Positions 23,466-31,185 of a stretch of 34,469 bases of DNA are shown in pieces. Positions within the stretch are counted from its first letter, which is position 1; every line of letters starts with the position of its first letter. Origin of the DNA: UMGS1519 sp963621885. Lineage in GTDB: Bacteria; Actinomycetota; Coriobacteriia; Coriobacteriales; Eggerthellaceae. The DNA lies in assembly GCA_963621885.1 (NCBI GenBank), contig CAVFFT010000003.1, forward strand, positions 1 to 34,469, given 5' to 3'. Position numbers and translations under genes: made by a program. Under the pieces are notes generated by a model, which saw nothing but the letters and a program-made list of their open reading frames with translations, made no database searches and had not been told where the DNA came from.

Positions 23466-23486
23466 GCCCGCATCATCCGGGCTTTT
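23466..23486 (+). terminator. weak terminator or attenuator upstream of metN
   Basis: GCCCG (23466-23470) and CGGGC (23478-23482) with a 7-base loop, followed by TTTT. A short stem, 66 bases before metN. It may end the mnmA transcript or act as an attenuator of metNI. Confidence 0.5.
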
Positions 23487-23551
23487 GCTGTGTGCGGAAG
23501 AGGAAAGAGGACGGCAGGGAACGGGATATAAGAAAGAAAGGGGGCGTGAGG

Positions 23552-24325
23552 GTGATAGAGCTTAAAGGCATCGGCAAGGTTTACCATGCCCGCGATGGCG
23601 AGCACCGCGCGCTCGAGGACGTGAATCTGACCATCAATGACGGCGACATCTTCGGCATCATTGGTGCTTCGGGTGCGGGAAAGTCGACGCTTGTTCGCCA
23701 TATCAACCTGCTTGAACGTCCGACAGAGGGACAGGTCATCATCGATGGCAAGGACGTCACGGACTACCAGGGCAAGGATCTGCGCGAGCTTCGCAAGAAC
23801 ATCGGCATGATATTCCAGAATTTCAGCCTGTTCCAGCAGCGCACCGTGCTGCAGAACATCACCTTCCCGCTGGAGATTCGCGGCAACGCGAAGGAAGAGA
23901 ATGTGGCGCGCGCCCGCGAGCTGCTCGCGATGGTTGGCCTTTCCGAAAAGGAGGCGAGCTACCCGAGCGAGCTTTCCGGCGGTCAGCAGCAGCGCGTCGC
24001 CATCGCCCGCGCCTTGGCGAATCGCCCGCATTACATGCTGTGCGACGAAGCGACAAGCGCGCTTGACTCGCGCACGACCATTCAGGTGCTCGACCTGCTG
24101 CGTCGCGTGAATGTGGAACTGGGCGTCACGATGGTGGTGATTACGCACTCCCTTTCGGTCGCGCAAAACATCTGCAATCGGATAGCCGTCATCGACAACG
24201 GACGAGTGGTCGAGCAGGGCAAGGCGACCGAGATTTTCGCGCATCCGCAAAGCGCGGTCACACGCGAGCTCATTCAACAGGCGAGCTTTCATGCCGACGA
24301 CGATGCGAATGGGAAGGAGGCGTAG
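23552..24325 (+). CDS. metN: methionine ABC transporter ATP-binding protein, MetN-like (no NIL domain)
   Basis: A 257-residue ABC ATPase. Walker A GASGAGKS (38-45), Q-loop IFQNFSLF, signature LSGGQQQR, Walker B YMLCDEATSALD and the switch histidine in VVITHS are intact. The sequence around DEATSALDSRTT and HPQSAVTRELI is of the MetN type. Full-length MetN proteins of about 340 residues carry a C-terminal NIL/ACT-like domain that senses methionine; here the protein stops after the ATPase domain. The second of two GTG codons (23552) is preferred, since AAGGGGG lies 6-7 bases upstream; GTG 23546 is an alternative. It forms an operon with metI, 6 bases downstream. Confidence 0.9.
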   Translation: MIELKGIGKVYHARDGEHRALEDVNLTINDGDIFGIIGASGAGKSTLVRHINLLERPTEGQVIIDGKDVTDYQGKDLRELRKNIGMIFQNFSLFQQRTVLQNITFPLEIRGNAKEENVARARELLAMVGLSEKEASYPSELSGGQQQRVAIARALANRPHYMLCDEATSALDSRTTIQVLDLLRRVNVELGVTMVVITHSLSVAQNICNRIAVIDNGRVVEQGKATEIFAHPQSAVTRELIQQASFHADDDANGKEA

Positions 24326-24331
24326 TCGATA

Positions 24332-25009
24332 ATGGACTTCTTGCAAGCGTTTTTCGCGGAATACGGCGCGCTGCTTGCCGAGGGCACGGTAGACACGCTC
24401 ATCATGACCATCGCCTCGTGCTTTTTCGCGTATGTGATCGGTTTGCCGCTGGGCATCTGGTTCGCGGTGACGACGCCGAACGGGCTTTCGCCCAACCGCC
24501 CGGTGAACACGGTGCTCGGATGGATCATCAATATCGGCCGTTCGATCCCCTTCATCATCTTGCTCGTCGCCATCATTCCGTTCACGCGTTTGATCGCGGG
24601 TACCTCGCTCGGCGTGCCGGGCGCTGTAGTGCCTCTGACGGTTGCTGCCGCTCCTTTTGTGGCGCGCATCGTCGAGCAGAGTCTGGCAGAGGTTGACGCG
24701 GGTCTTATTGAGGCGGCGCACAGCTTTGGCGCAAGCAACTTCCAGATCATCACGAAGGTCATGCTGAAAGAGAGCCTGCCGTCGCTCGTGCGCGGTGTCG
24801 CCATCACCTTCGTGAACCTGTTTGGCTACACGGCGATGGCCGGCACGGTCGGCGCAGGCGGCTTGGGCGATATCGCCATCCGCTACGGCTACCAGCGCTA
24901 CATGGGTGATGTCATGCTTGCCTGCATCATCATCTGCGTCGTGCTTGTCCAGATTTTCCAGTCGTTCGGCGACTGGCTGGCGCGCGCCATCGATAAGCGC
25001 CGCCATTAA
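24332..25009 (+). CDS. metI: methionine ABC transporter permease MetI
   Basis: A 225-residue permease with about five membrane helices. The coupling-helix region EAAHSFGASNFQIITKVMLKE (EAA motif) and the C-terminal FGYTAMAGTVGAGGLGDIAIRYGYQRY are highly characteristic of MetI. It would partner MetN to import D/L-methionine. AAGGAGG near the end of metN serves as ribosome binding site. The binding lipoprotein metQ is not downstream as it is in most metNIQ operons; it must be elsewhere or another binding protein is used. Confidence 0.95.
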   Translation: MDFLQAFFAEYGALLAEGTVDTLIMTIASCFFAYVIGLPLGIWFAVTTPNGLSPNRPVNTVLGWIINIGRSIPFIILLVAIIPFTRLIAGTSLGVPGAVVPLTVAAAPFVARIVEQSLAEVDAGLIEAAHSFGASNFQIITKVMLKESLPSLVRGVAITFVNLFGYTAMAGTVGAGGLGDIAIRYGYQRYMGDVMLACIIICVVLVQIFQSFGDWLARAIDKRRH

Positions 25010-25061
25010 AACGTATGGTGTGAGGTGAGCAGGCCAGCCTGGCTGGACCTGCGGCACGATT

Positions 25062-25095
25062 AGGTATCGGGTGCGTAAGGCCCGATACCTCTTTT
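25062..25095 (+). terminator. terminator of the metNI operon
   Basis: AGGTATCGGG (25062-25071) and CCCGATACCT (25081-25090), a 10-bp perfect stem, followed by CTTTT. It closes the operon directly upstream of the D-amino acid transaminase gene. Confidence 0.93.
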
Positions 25096-25114
25096 ATGAC
25101 GGGAGGATTGCGCG

Positions 25115-25960
25115 ATGGAACGCGTTGGCTACTACAACGGGGAGATAGCGCCGCTTGAAGAGCTGAAAGTGCCCTTTCTTGACCGCGTGTGCTTCTACGG
25201 CGATGGCGTCTACGATGCCACGATGGCGCGGGATGGCGTGATGCTCTATATCGAAGATCATCTCGACCGCTTCTATAACAGCATGCGAATCATGCGTTTC
25301 GAGCCGAATTTCACGCGCGAGTCGCTGCAGGCGGAATTGCAGCGGGCGCTTGATGTGGCCGATGCGCGCGACAACTTCGTGTACTGGCAGATCACCCGTG
25401 GTACCGCCCTGCGCAACCATGCGTTTCCCGCGGTGGAGCCCAACCTGTGGATCATGATCGTGCCGATGGGTTTCGCGGACCTTTCGAAGACCGTCGATGC
25501 CCAGAGCTTCGAGGACAAGCGCTTCGAGTATTGCAACGTGAAGACCCTCAACCTGCTGCCGAATGTGCTGGCCGCGCAAAACGCCGCCGACCATGACGCG
25601 CAGGAGGCGGTGTTCGTGCGCGATGGCATTGTGACGGAAAGCGCGCACAGCAACATCCATATTCTGAAGAACGGGGTGCTTGTGACGCATCCAGCGGACG
25701 AGCATATCCTGCCGGGCATCGCGCGCAAGCATCTGATCGCGATGTGCCATACGCTGGGAATTCCGGTTGAAGAGCGCGACTACACGCTCGAGGAACTGAA
25801 GGCGGCCGATGAGGTGATCATCAGCGCGAGCAGCACCTTTGGCATTCGGGTGGCCCATGTCGACGGCGAGCCGGTTGGCGGCAAGGATCCCGAGACCTAT
25901 GGGCGCCTGCGCGACGCGCTTGAAGCGGAATTCGAGGAGTATATCGCCGCGCGCCGATAA
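25115..25960 (+). CDS. dat: D-amino acid transaminase-like class IV aminotransferase
   Basis: A 281-residue fold-type IV PLP aminotransferase. K143 in VKTLNLLPN aligns with the Schiff-base lysine of Bacillus D-alanine transaminase; E175 in IVTESAHSN contacts the pyridine nitrogen; R100 and H102 in RGTALRNHAFP match the carboxylate-binding Arg/His pair specific for D-amino acid enzymes; FGDGVY-like FYGDGVYD is at 27-34. The likely reaction is D-alanine plus 2-oxoglutarate to pyruvate plus D-glutamate, for peptidoglycan. Branched-chain or 4-amino-4-deoxychorismate activity is less likely given the RxH motif. GGGAGGA precedes the ATG, between two terminators, so it is monocistronic. Confidence 0.9.
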   Translation: MERVGYYNGEIAPLEELKVPFLDRVCFYGDGVYDATMARDGVMLYIEDHLDRFYNSMRIMRFEPNFTRESLQAELQRALDVADARDNFVYWQITRGTALRNHAFPAVEPNLWIMIVPMGFADLSKTVDAQSFEDKRFEYCNVKTLNLLPNVLAAQNAADHDAQEAVFVRDGIVTESAHSNIHILKNGVLVTHPADEHILPGIARKHLIAMCHTLGIPVEERDYTLEELKAADEVIISASSTFGIRVAHVDGEPVGGKDPETYGRLRDALEAEFEEYIAARR

Positions 25961-26004
25961 GGCTGCGGCTTGCGGCCATCGGCTGCGAAGACAAAGAGCG
26001 AGAG

Positions 26005-26029
26005 GCGGCGGGGTAATCCCGCCGCTTTT
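26005..26029 (+). terminator. terminator of the D-amino acid transaminase gene
   Basis: GCGGCGGG (26005-26012) and CCCGCCGC (26018-26025) with a GTAAT loop, followed by TTTTG. Strong intrinsic terminator. Confidence 0.93.
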
Positions 26030-26070
26030 GTTATGGCTTGTGGTGACAAACAAGCTGTTTTCGCGCCTGA

Positions 26071-26111
26071 TGGCGCGTCGGGGTTAGCGTCTTGGCGCAC
26101 CGGAACTAGCG
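26071..26111. repeat. two copies of a dispersed 19-bp intergenic motif
   Basis: TGGCGCGTCGGGGTTAGCG (26071-26089) and TGGCGCACCGGAACTAGCG (26093-26111) resemble the motif at 8853-8871 and 8908-8926 between panB and panC. The significance is unknown. Confidence 0.45.
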
Positions 26112-26150
26112 GGCCGGCATTCGCGCCGGTGCTGGGGTTCGTCTTCGCGT

Positions 26151-26717
26151 TCAGAGTGCGGGGAAGGGGACGATGGGGTCGGGCGTGCCGTCGTGCGGCC
26201 CGATCATCTTCTCCATCCAGACCATGTCGTACCACGAATCGAACTTGAATCCGCACTTGTGGAACTTGCCCACCATCGCGTACCCGAGCTTCTCGTGGAA
26301 GTACACGCTGCCATTCGTGAGATGCGGGTCGTTCTCGTTGTCGGTGGTGCCGATGCAGGCGTTCAGATTGCGGATGCCCATCCGGCGCAGGATGTCTTCC
26401 ATGGCTCCGTACAATTCGCGGCCAAGCCCCTTGCGGCGCGTGTCATGCTGCAGGTAGATGCTCATTTCAACCGACCAATCGTAGGCCGCGCGTCCCACAA
26501 AGGAGCTGGCGTACGCATAGCCGATGATGGTGCCGTCGTCCTCTTCGACAGCGAGCCAGGGATAGCGCGCAAGGGTGCGCTCAACGCGTCCGGTGAAATC
26601 CTCCAGCGTGGGCACTTCCGTTTCGAAAGTGATGGCGGTGTTCTCCACGTACCAGGCGTAGATGTCGAGCATCGCCTGCGCGTCCGCCGCCGTTGCGGTT
26701 CGAATGGTGTGCCCCAT
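26151..26717 (-). CDS. GNAT-family N-acetyltransferase (phosphinothricin/L-amino acid acyltransferase-like)
   Basis: A 188-residue GNAT enzyme that transfers an acetyl group from acetyl-CoA to an amine. The acetyl-CoA pyrophosphate loop is RRKGLGRELY; the preceding strand is VEMSIYLQHD and the later FHEKLGYAMVGKFHKCGFKFDSWYDMVWMEK is characteristic of the phosphinothricin/methionine-sulfoximine acetyltransferase (Pat/MddA) group. The natural substrate is probably an amino acid analogue. ATG 26717 has GGGGAG upstream; the frame to 26765 is rejected. Convergent with the transaminase gene. Confidence 0.92.
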   Translation of the reverse strand: MGHTIRTATAADAQAMLDIYAWYVENTAITFETEVPTLEDFTGRVERTLARYPWLAVEEDDGTIIGYAYASSFVGRAAYDWSVEMSIYLQHDTRRKGLGRELYGAMEDILRRMGIRNLNACIGTTDNENDPHLTNGSVYFHEKLGYAMVGKFHKCGFKFDSWYDMVWMEKMIGPHDGTPDPIVPFPAL

Positions 26718-27051
26718 GAGCTCCCCTTCTGCGTGTCGTTTCGTTTTATCGTAGGGCGCTGCCACACTGCTCGCAAGTGGGAACCTTTGATTTCATGGAA
26801 TGGCAACGCAGGGGTGCTGCCGAGGCGTGGCAAAGTGGAAGGAGCCTGTCGAAGGCGCGGTAGGCGATTCGCGAGGGCGTCCGTCGAGCAGTGCCGCAGC
26901 AGCTGAGTCGCTCCGCAGTAGCCGACCCGCGCGCCAAGCGACAAATGCTCCCGTGAAGACCACTCATTCCATTAAGATGTGGGATTTGTCGCACATGTGG
27001 CCGGGTGCCGCGCCGCGTGCTGTTATTCTAGGGTGCGAAAGAGAGGCGTTG
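26718..27051. other. 334-bp divergent intergenic region
   Basis: No gene is supported between the GNAT gene and the unknown membrane protein gene. It contains GCCGACCCGCGC at 26921-26932, shared with the repeat near 3 kb. TATTCT at 27024-27029 is a possible -10 for the plus-strand gene, without a good -35. Confidence 0.45.
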
Positions 27052-27822
27052 ATGACGACGGAAGAACGCGACATACGCAACGAGGAGGCAGGTCCTGTTC
27101 CCGCAGGGCATGAGTCTGCGTGCGCTTCCGCTTCCGATGCGGCGACGAGTACGACTCCGATTCGCCCACGCGATTTCCTGAAGGTGTATCAGCCCATTCG
27201 CCGGCGCGTGATAATAGCCGCCGTGCTTGTGATCGCGGTGCTGGCGGCGGTGTTATCGGCCGCGAATTCGGCGGGCATCATTTCGGGTTCCCGGTTCTCT
27301 TCGGGGAACACGACGACATCGACGGCGCTCACGACCCATGGCTTTCTGGAAATGAGCGTTGAGGCTGATGGGTGGACGGAAACCTCGACGCCGGCCATCG
27401 CGCGTTTGCGCGCCATCGGCTCGGACGAGTACTTGCTATGCCATGCGGTTGACGCGGGTTCCCGCGAGACCATTGAGCTTGACGAGGGAAGCTATTACCT
27501 GAGCTGGATTACCCCGTGTGACGCGGACGGTTCGCTTTACATTCCGCCGGTCGAACAGATTGTGCAGATTCGTGCTGGTCACACGACCAATTTCACGGGC
27601 GTGTTCACGCGTGTGCCCGTGGCGGAATCGACTTTCGAAGATTATGCGGCAACCATCGACATCGCTTACGAAGCCATTTCGCATGGCGATGAGACGCTTT
27701 CCGGCACGGTAGGCGAGGCGTTCATGCGCAAGCTGCAGGCGAACGCTAACAACGCGCCGAACTTCTACATCTACATCCCCGACAACGCTGACAGTAGCAG
27801 CGAAGCTCAGGCGGAAGAATAG
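27052..27822 (+). CDS. membrane-anchored protein of unknown function
   Basis: A 256-residue protein that I do not recognise. A polar N-terminus (1-50) with RPRDFLKVYQPIRRR is followed by a membrane helix at about 53-75. By the positive-inside rule the C-terminal 180 residues are outside the cell. They begin with a Ser/Thr-rich stretch and then contain beta-strand-like segments (LEMSVEADGW, IELDEGSYYLSWITP, VQIRAGHTTNFTGVF), as in a carboxypeptidase-regulatory-like or other beta-sandwich fold, which is inference. It ends in a Ser/Glu-rich tail. AGAGG lies before ATG 27052. A long upstream open frame is rejected. No terminator is obvious before the convergent larE. Confidence 0.78.
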   Translation: MTTEERDIRNEEAGPVPAGHESACASASDAATSTTPIRPRDFLKVYQPIRRRVIIAAVLVIAVLAAVLSAANSAGIISGSRFSSGNTTTSTALTTHGFLEMSVEADGWTETSTPAIARLRAIGSDEYLLCHAVDAGSRETIELDEGSYYLSWITPCDADGSLYIPPVEQIVQIRAGHTTNFTGVFTRVPVAESTFEDYAATIDIAYEAISHGDETLSGTVGEAFMRKLQANANNAPNFYIYIPDNADSSSEAQAEE

Positions 27823-27879
27823 CTGCAGCGTATCCGTTGAATGCCTGCGACGCGTTCGCCGCAGTCCAAGCGTAGCGTC

Positions 27880-28692
27880 TTAGCGGGGAAGCGCCTCGTT
27901 CATGCTGCCCATGCGGTAGCCGGCGAGGTCGACAGTCACGTATTGGAAGCCGATTTCTTTCAGACGCCGCACCGTGTCGCTCCGAAGCGGCTCCTGCATG
28001 AGCTCGCCCACGCGTTCGGGCTCGACCTCGATGCGCGCAAGCTTCCCGTGAACGCGTACGCGCAGCTGACGAAAGCCCCTCTCGCGCAGCCATGCCTCGG
28101 CCTGGGCGACCATGACAAGTCCCTCGACGCTGATCTCCTCGCCGTAGGCGAAGCGACTTGCAAGGCAAGCGGCCGACGGCTTGTTCCAGGTGGGAAGGCC
28201 CAGCTCATGCGAAAGCTGGCGGATTTCGTCTTTCGTCAGCCCCGCCTGAAGAAGGGGACTCGCGATGCCGAGCTCCTTGATGGCCCGGTTTCCCGGACGG
28301 TAATCGCCGAGGTCGTCGACGTTCGAGCCTTCCGCCACCTGCGCGAAACCGTGTCGCGCCGCCGCTTCGAGAATCTCGTGGAATATGCCCTTCTTGCACA
28401 GATAGCAACGGTCGGGCGGATTTTGCTTGAATCCGGGGATGGAGAATTCGTCTATCTCCAGGATGATCTGTCGAATGCCGTGCGCTTCGCAAAAGCTTTT
28501 GGCGTCGGAAAGGTCGGTGGGCGCAAGCACATGCGATTTCACTGTGATGGCGCAGGCGTTGTCTCCCAGCGCCTCATGCGCTGCGTGCAGCAGCAGGGTG
28601 GAATCGACGCCGCCGCTGAAGGCGACCGCGAGGCTTTCGCGTTCGCGCAGGTCAGCGAGCAGCGTCTGATATTTCGCCTTACTTGTGGTAAT
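27880..28692 (-). CDS. larE: ATP-dependent sulfur transferase LarE, probably starting with ATT
   Basis: LarE adenylates and sulfurates the pyridinium dicarboxylate precursor of the nickel-pincer nucleotide cofactor of lactate racemase. The complete PP-loop N-terminus is in frame: LAVAFSGGVDSTLLL at about residues 21-35. Further on are C96 and C99 (PPDRCYLCKK) and C176 (AACLASRF), the three cysteines of the iron-sulfur LarE type; the sacrificial type has only the last. No ATG, GTG or TTG occurs in frame upstream of the PP-loop; the only GTG (28542) lies after it and would delete it. ATT at 28692 has AAGGA 7 bases upstream and gives 270 residues with the PP-loop at the usual distance. The gene overlaps the DUF1846 gene by 14 bases, suggesting coupling. 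No larA, larB or larC here. Confidence 0.88.
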   Translation of the reverse strand: MTTSKAKYQTLLADLRERESLAVAFSGGVDSTLLLHAAHEALGDNACAITVKSHVLAPTDLSDAKSFCEAHGIRQIILEIDEFSIPGFKQNPPDRCYLCKKGIFHEILEAAARHGFAQVAEGSNVDDLGDYRPGNRAIKELGIASPLLQAGLTKDEIRQLSHELGLPTWNKPSAACLASRFAYGEEISVEGLVMVAQAEAWLRERGFRQLRVRVHGKLARIEVEPERVGELMQEPLRSDTVRRLKEIGFQYVTVDLAGYRMGSMNEALPR

Positions 28693-30157
28693 AGCGGTGT
28701 CCTTCGTATTTCGGCTCGCAGCACACGTTGATGCCGAGCGTGCGGTAGAGCTTCTCGTCGGTGCTCGAGATGATGACCGAGAAGAAGGCGTCGCAGCCGT
28801 TCAGGTCTTCCAGGTGCTCGATAAGGCGGGCCGCCTGCTCGTTGGTCGCGCTCGTGATGGAGAGGGCGATAAGCGTCTCATCGGAATGGAGGCGCGGGTT
28901 CCTGCTGCGCAGCTTCGCCGTCTTCAGACGCGTGATGGGCTCGATGGCCTCATCGCTGATCACGTCGACGTCGTCAACGTCCGCAACCGCCTTCAGGGCG
29001 TTCATCAGCAGGGAGGAGGCGCAACCGAGAAGCGACGAGGTCTTGCCGGTGATCACGCGGCCGTCGGGGAGAACCATTGCGCCCGCGGGAGCGCCCGTGG
29101 TCTCTTCGCGTAGAAGCGCCGCGCGGCGTGCCGGGGAATAGTTCTTGTCGATGCCCGCCTGATTCATCAGGAGCTTGAGCTTCTCGACCTCTTCCTCGCC
29201 CGTGCCCGTGCGCTTGAGCTCGACGGCATGCTTGAAGTAGCGGCGGACGATCTCCATCTTCGCCGCATCGCGCACCGCCTCGTCGTCGAAGATGGCCTTG
29301 CCGGCCATATTGACGCCCATGTCGGTGGGGCTGCTATAGGGACTTTCACCAAGAATGCGCTCCATCATGGCGTGCAGCACCGGGAAGATCTCGATGTCGC
29401 GGTTGTAGTTCACCGTGGTTTTGCCATAGGCTTCCAGGTGGAAGGGGTCGATGGCGTTCGCGTCGTCCAGGTCGACCGTCGCCGCCTCGTAGGCGATGTT
29501 CACCGGATGCTTCAGCGGAAGGTTCCAAATGGGGAAGGTCTCCCACTTCGCGTAGCCGGCCTTCACGCCGCGCTTGTTTTCGTGATAGAGCTGCGAGAGG
29601 CAGGTCGCCATCTTGCCGGAGCCGGGGCCCGGCGCGGTGACCACGACGAGCGGGCGCGTGGTTTCGACATAGTCGTTTTTGCCATAGCCCTCGTCGCTCA
29701 CGATGAGGTCGACGTCATTCGGGTAGTTGGGGATGGGGTAGTGCAGATAGCAGCGTACGCCCAGCTCCTTCAGACGGTCGCGGAAAGCGGCGGCGTCGGG
29801 CTGGCCGGTAAAGTGCGTGATGACCACGCCTCCCACGTAAAAGCCCATTGCGAGGAAGTTGTCCATCAGGCGCAGCAGGTCCTCGTCGTAGGTGATGCCG
29901 AGGTCGCTGCGAATCTTCCCCTTCTCGATATCGACCGCGCTGATCACGAGAATTATCTCGACGTCGTCCGCCATGCTCTCGAGCATCTTCACCTTGGTGT
30001 TGGGCGCGAAGCCGGGAAGCACGCGCGCGGCATGGTAGTCGTCAAAGAGCTTGCCGCCGAATTCGAGATACAATTTGCCGCCGAATTGGGCGATGCGATC
30101 GCGGATGTGCTCCGCTTGGAGTTCGATGTATTTCTGGTTGTCGAATCCGGTTTTCAT
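28679..30157 (-). CDS. DUF1846-family protein
   Basis: A 492-residue protein of the DUF1846 family, length typical. Recognisable segments: FDNQKYIELQAEHI near the start, KLYLEFGGKLFDDYHAARVLPGF, APGPGSGKMATCLSQLYHE (a glycine-rich phosphate-binding-like loop at about 185) and YNRDIEIFPVLHAMMERI. The function is not established; the family is widespread in Firmicutes and Actinobacteria. ATG 30157 is preceded by AAGGGG. A TATAAT box lies 59 bases upstream. It is followed by larE with a 14-base overlap, so the two form an operon, which links this unknown to LarE expression; a biochemical link is only inference. Confidence 0.93.
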   Translation of the reverse strand: MKTGFDNQKYIELQAEHIRDRIAQFGGKLYLEFGGKLFDDYHAARVLPGFAPNTKVKMLESMADDVEIILVISAVDIEKGKIRSDLGITYDEDLLRLMDNFLAMGFYVGGVVITHFTGQPDAAAFRDRLKELGVRCYLHYPIPNYPNDVDLIVSDEGYGKNDYVETTRPLVVVTAPGPGSGKMATCLSQLYHENKRGVKAGYAKWETFPIWNLPLKHPVNIAYEAATVDLDDANAIDPFHLEAYGKTTVNYNRDIEIFPVLHAMMERILGESPYSSPTDMGVNMAGKAIFDDEAVRDAAKMEIVRRYFKHAVELKRTGTGEEEVEKLKLLMNQAGIDKNYSPARRAALLREETTGAPAGAMVLPDGRVITGKTSSLLGCASSLLMNALKAVADVDDVDVISDEAIEPITRLKTAKLRSRNPRLHSDETLIALSITSATNEQAARLIEHLEDLNGCDAFFSVIISSTDEKLYRTLGINVCCEPKYEGHRYYHK

Positions 30158-30215
30158 GAAAGCCCCTTTGCTTTGCCGCGGAAGACGATAAGTCCGTTCG
30201 TTAATCCAGCTGCCT

Positions 30216-30221
30216 ATTATA
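30216..30221 (-). promoter_or_regulatory. -10 box of the DUF1846-larE operon
   Basis: TATAAT (perfect consensus) on the minus strand at 30221-30216, 59 bases before the DUF1846 start. No clear -35 accompanies it. Confidence 0.6.
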
Positions 30222-30339
30222 CCCACCGATGTCCGCCGCACACGCCAAAGCCGCGTGTCTGCGGGCGGATGCATTAGGCTTCCACGCATGGAGGGCGAAC
30301 GGGTGTCGCGGGCGCAAGGGGGGCGGCGGTTTGGGAATG

Positions 30340-31170
30340 CTAGGCGCGCGGAATCACATGGCAGTCGTAGCGCACCGTTTTGCCCGTAAGGGAATACGAG
30401 GGTTTCTTGCCAGCAAGATACGGTCCGCGGACCGGCCGCTTCACCACGATCTTCTGGGGACGCGCGGCGAACGCCGCATCGAGCAGCGTCTCTTCGTCGT
30501 CGCAGGGTGCCTCAAGACGCTGAAAGAGCTGCAACTTTTTCTTCGCGCGGGCATCGCCGCGTTTCGCAGGGAACATCGGATCGAGAAACACGAGGTCGGG
30601 CGCGCAATCAAGTGCGTGAAGGCCGGCAACGCTGTCGCCGGCGACAAGCTCCATGCGCGCGATGGTGTCGGCGAGTTCGGGAATTGCCGCCGCCCGCTCG
30701 AGGGTGTCCGCTAGAAGGGCGGCTATCACCGGGTCTCGTTCGAAGAGGGTTACGTGAAAGCCTGCCGCGGCAAGAAGCAGGGAGTCTTCGCCCAGCCCCG
30801 CCGTCGCGTCGATGGCTGTGGGATGCTCCATTCCCTTGAGTCGAGCCGCCCTCACGAGAAGCTCGCGATGCAAGGCGGCATCTTTCAGCCGGGGAATCAT
30901 GCGGGTAAAATCGCCGGCCACTCGCATGGTGCCATCGGAAAGCGAGAGCGCTCCATCGACGCGGCAGAGCGAGAGTCCCGCACGTTCGGCGAGTTCATAG
31001 GCGCTTGCGGAGGGATTCTCATAATCGGCAACCTTGCGCGCGTTTGTGGAAGGTTCCGCGCATTCGCCGCGCTCGCATGCGTTTGCGGGGAGCCCCGTGC
31101 GCTCGTCGAATTCGCCTGTGGTGGCTTCGTCTGCGGTGGCGGACACGTGGGAGCCGGGCTGTTCTGGCAT
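30340..31170 (-). CDS. rsmJ: class I SAM methyltransferase, RsmJ-like (16S rRNA m2G1516)
   Basis: A 276-residue methyltransferase. The SAM-binding motif is IDATAGLGEDSLLLAAAGF at about 118-136, followed by the acidic strand LFERDPVIAALL. The catalytic DPMFPAKRGDARAKKKLQLFQRL matches the RsmJ (YhiQ) pattern DPMYPxKKxSAxVKKxMxxFQ, as does the VVKRPVRGPYLAGKKPSYSLTGKTVRYD tail. RsmJ methylates N2 of G1516 in 16S rRNA. The first 55 residues are Ala/Glu-rich and not conserved, so the start could be further in. ATG 31170 has AGAAGAGG upstream and lies 15 bases after the sir2 stop; the two form an operon. RsmJ is best known from gamma-proteobacteria, so the target here is inferred. Confidence 0.85.
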   Translation of the reverse strand: MPEQPGSHVSATADEATTGEFDERTGLPANACERGECAEPSTNARKVADYENPSASAYELAERAGLSLCRVDGALSLSDGTMRVAGDFTRMIPRLKDAALHRELLVRAARLKGMEHPTAIDATAGLGEDSLLLAAAGFHVTLFERDPVIAALLADTLERAAAIPELADTIARMELVAGDSVAGLHALDCAPDLVFLDPMFPAKRGDARAKKKLQLFQRLEAPCDDEETLLDAAFAARPQKIVVKRPVRGPYLAGKKPSYSLTGKTVRYDCHVIPRA

Positions 31171-31185
31171 TCTGGCCTCTTCTTT

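Noticed and set aside
23402..23551. SAM riboswitch before metNI
   Set aside because: None of the SAM-I core segments is visible; only a short hairpin with TTTT.
23456..25057. 533-residue minus-strand open frame
   Set aside because: Antisense to metN and metI.
27880..28542. larE beginning at GTG 28542 (220 residues)
   Set aside because: This would remove the PP-loop, which is intact and in frame just upstream; LarE could not bind ATP without it.
29228..30277. 349-residue plus-strand open frame
   Set aside because: Antisense to the DUF1846 gene; no ribosome binding site or motif.
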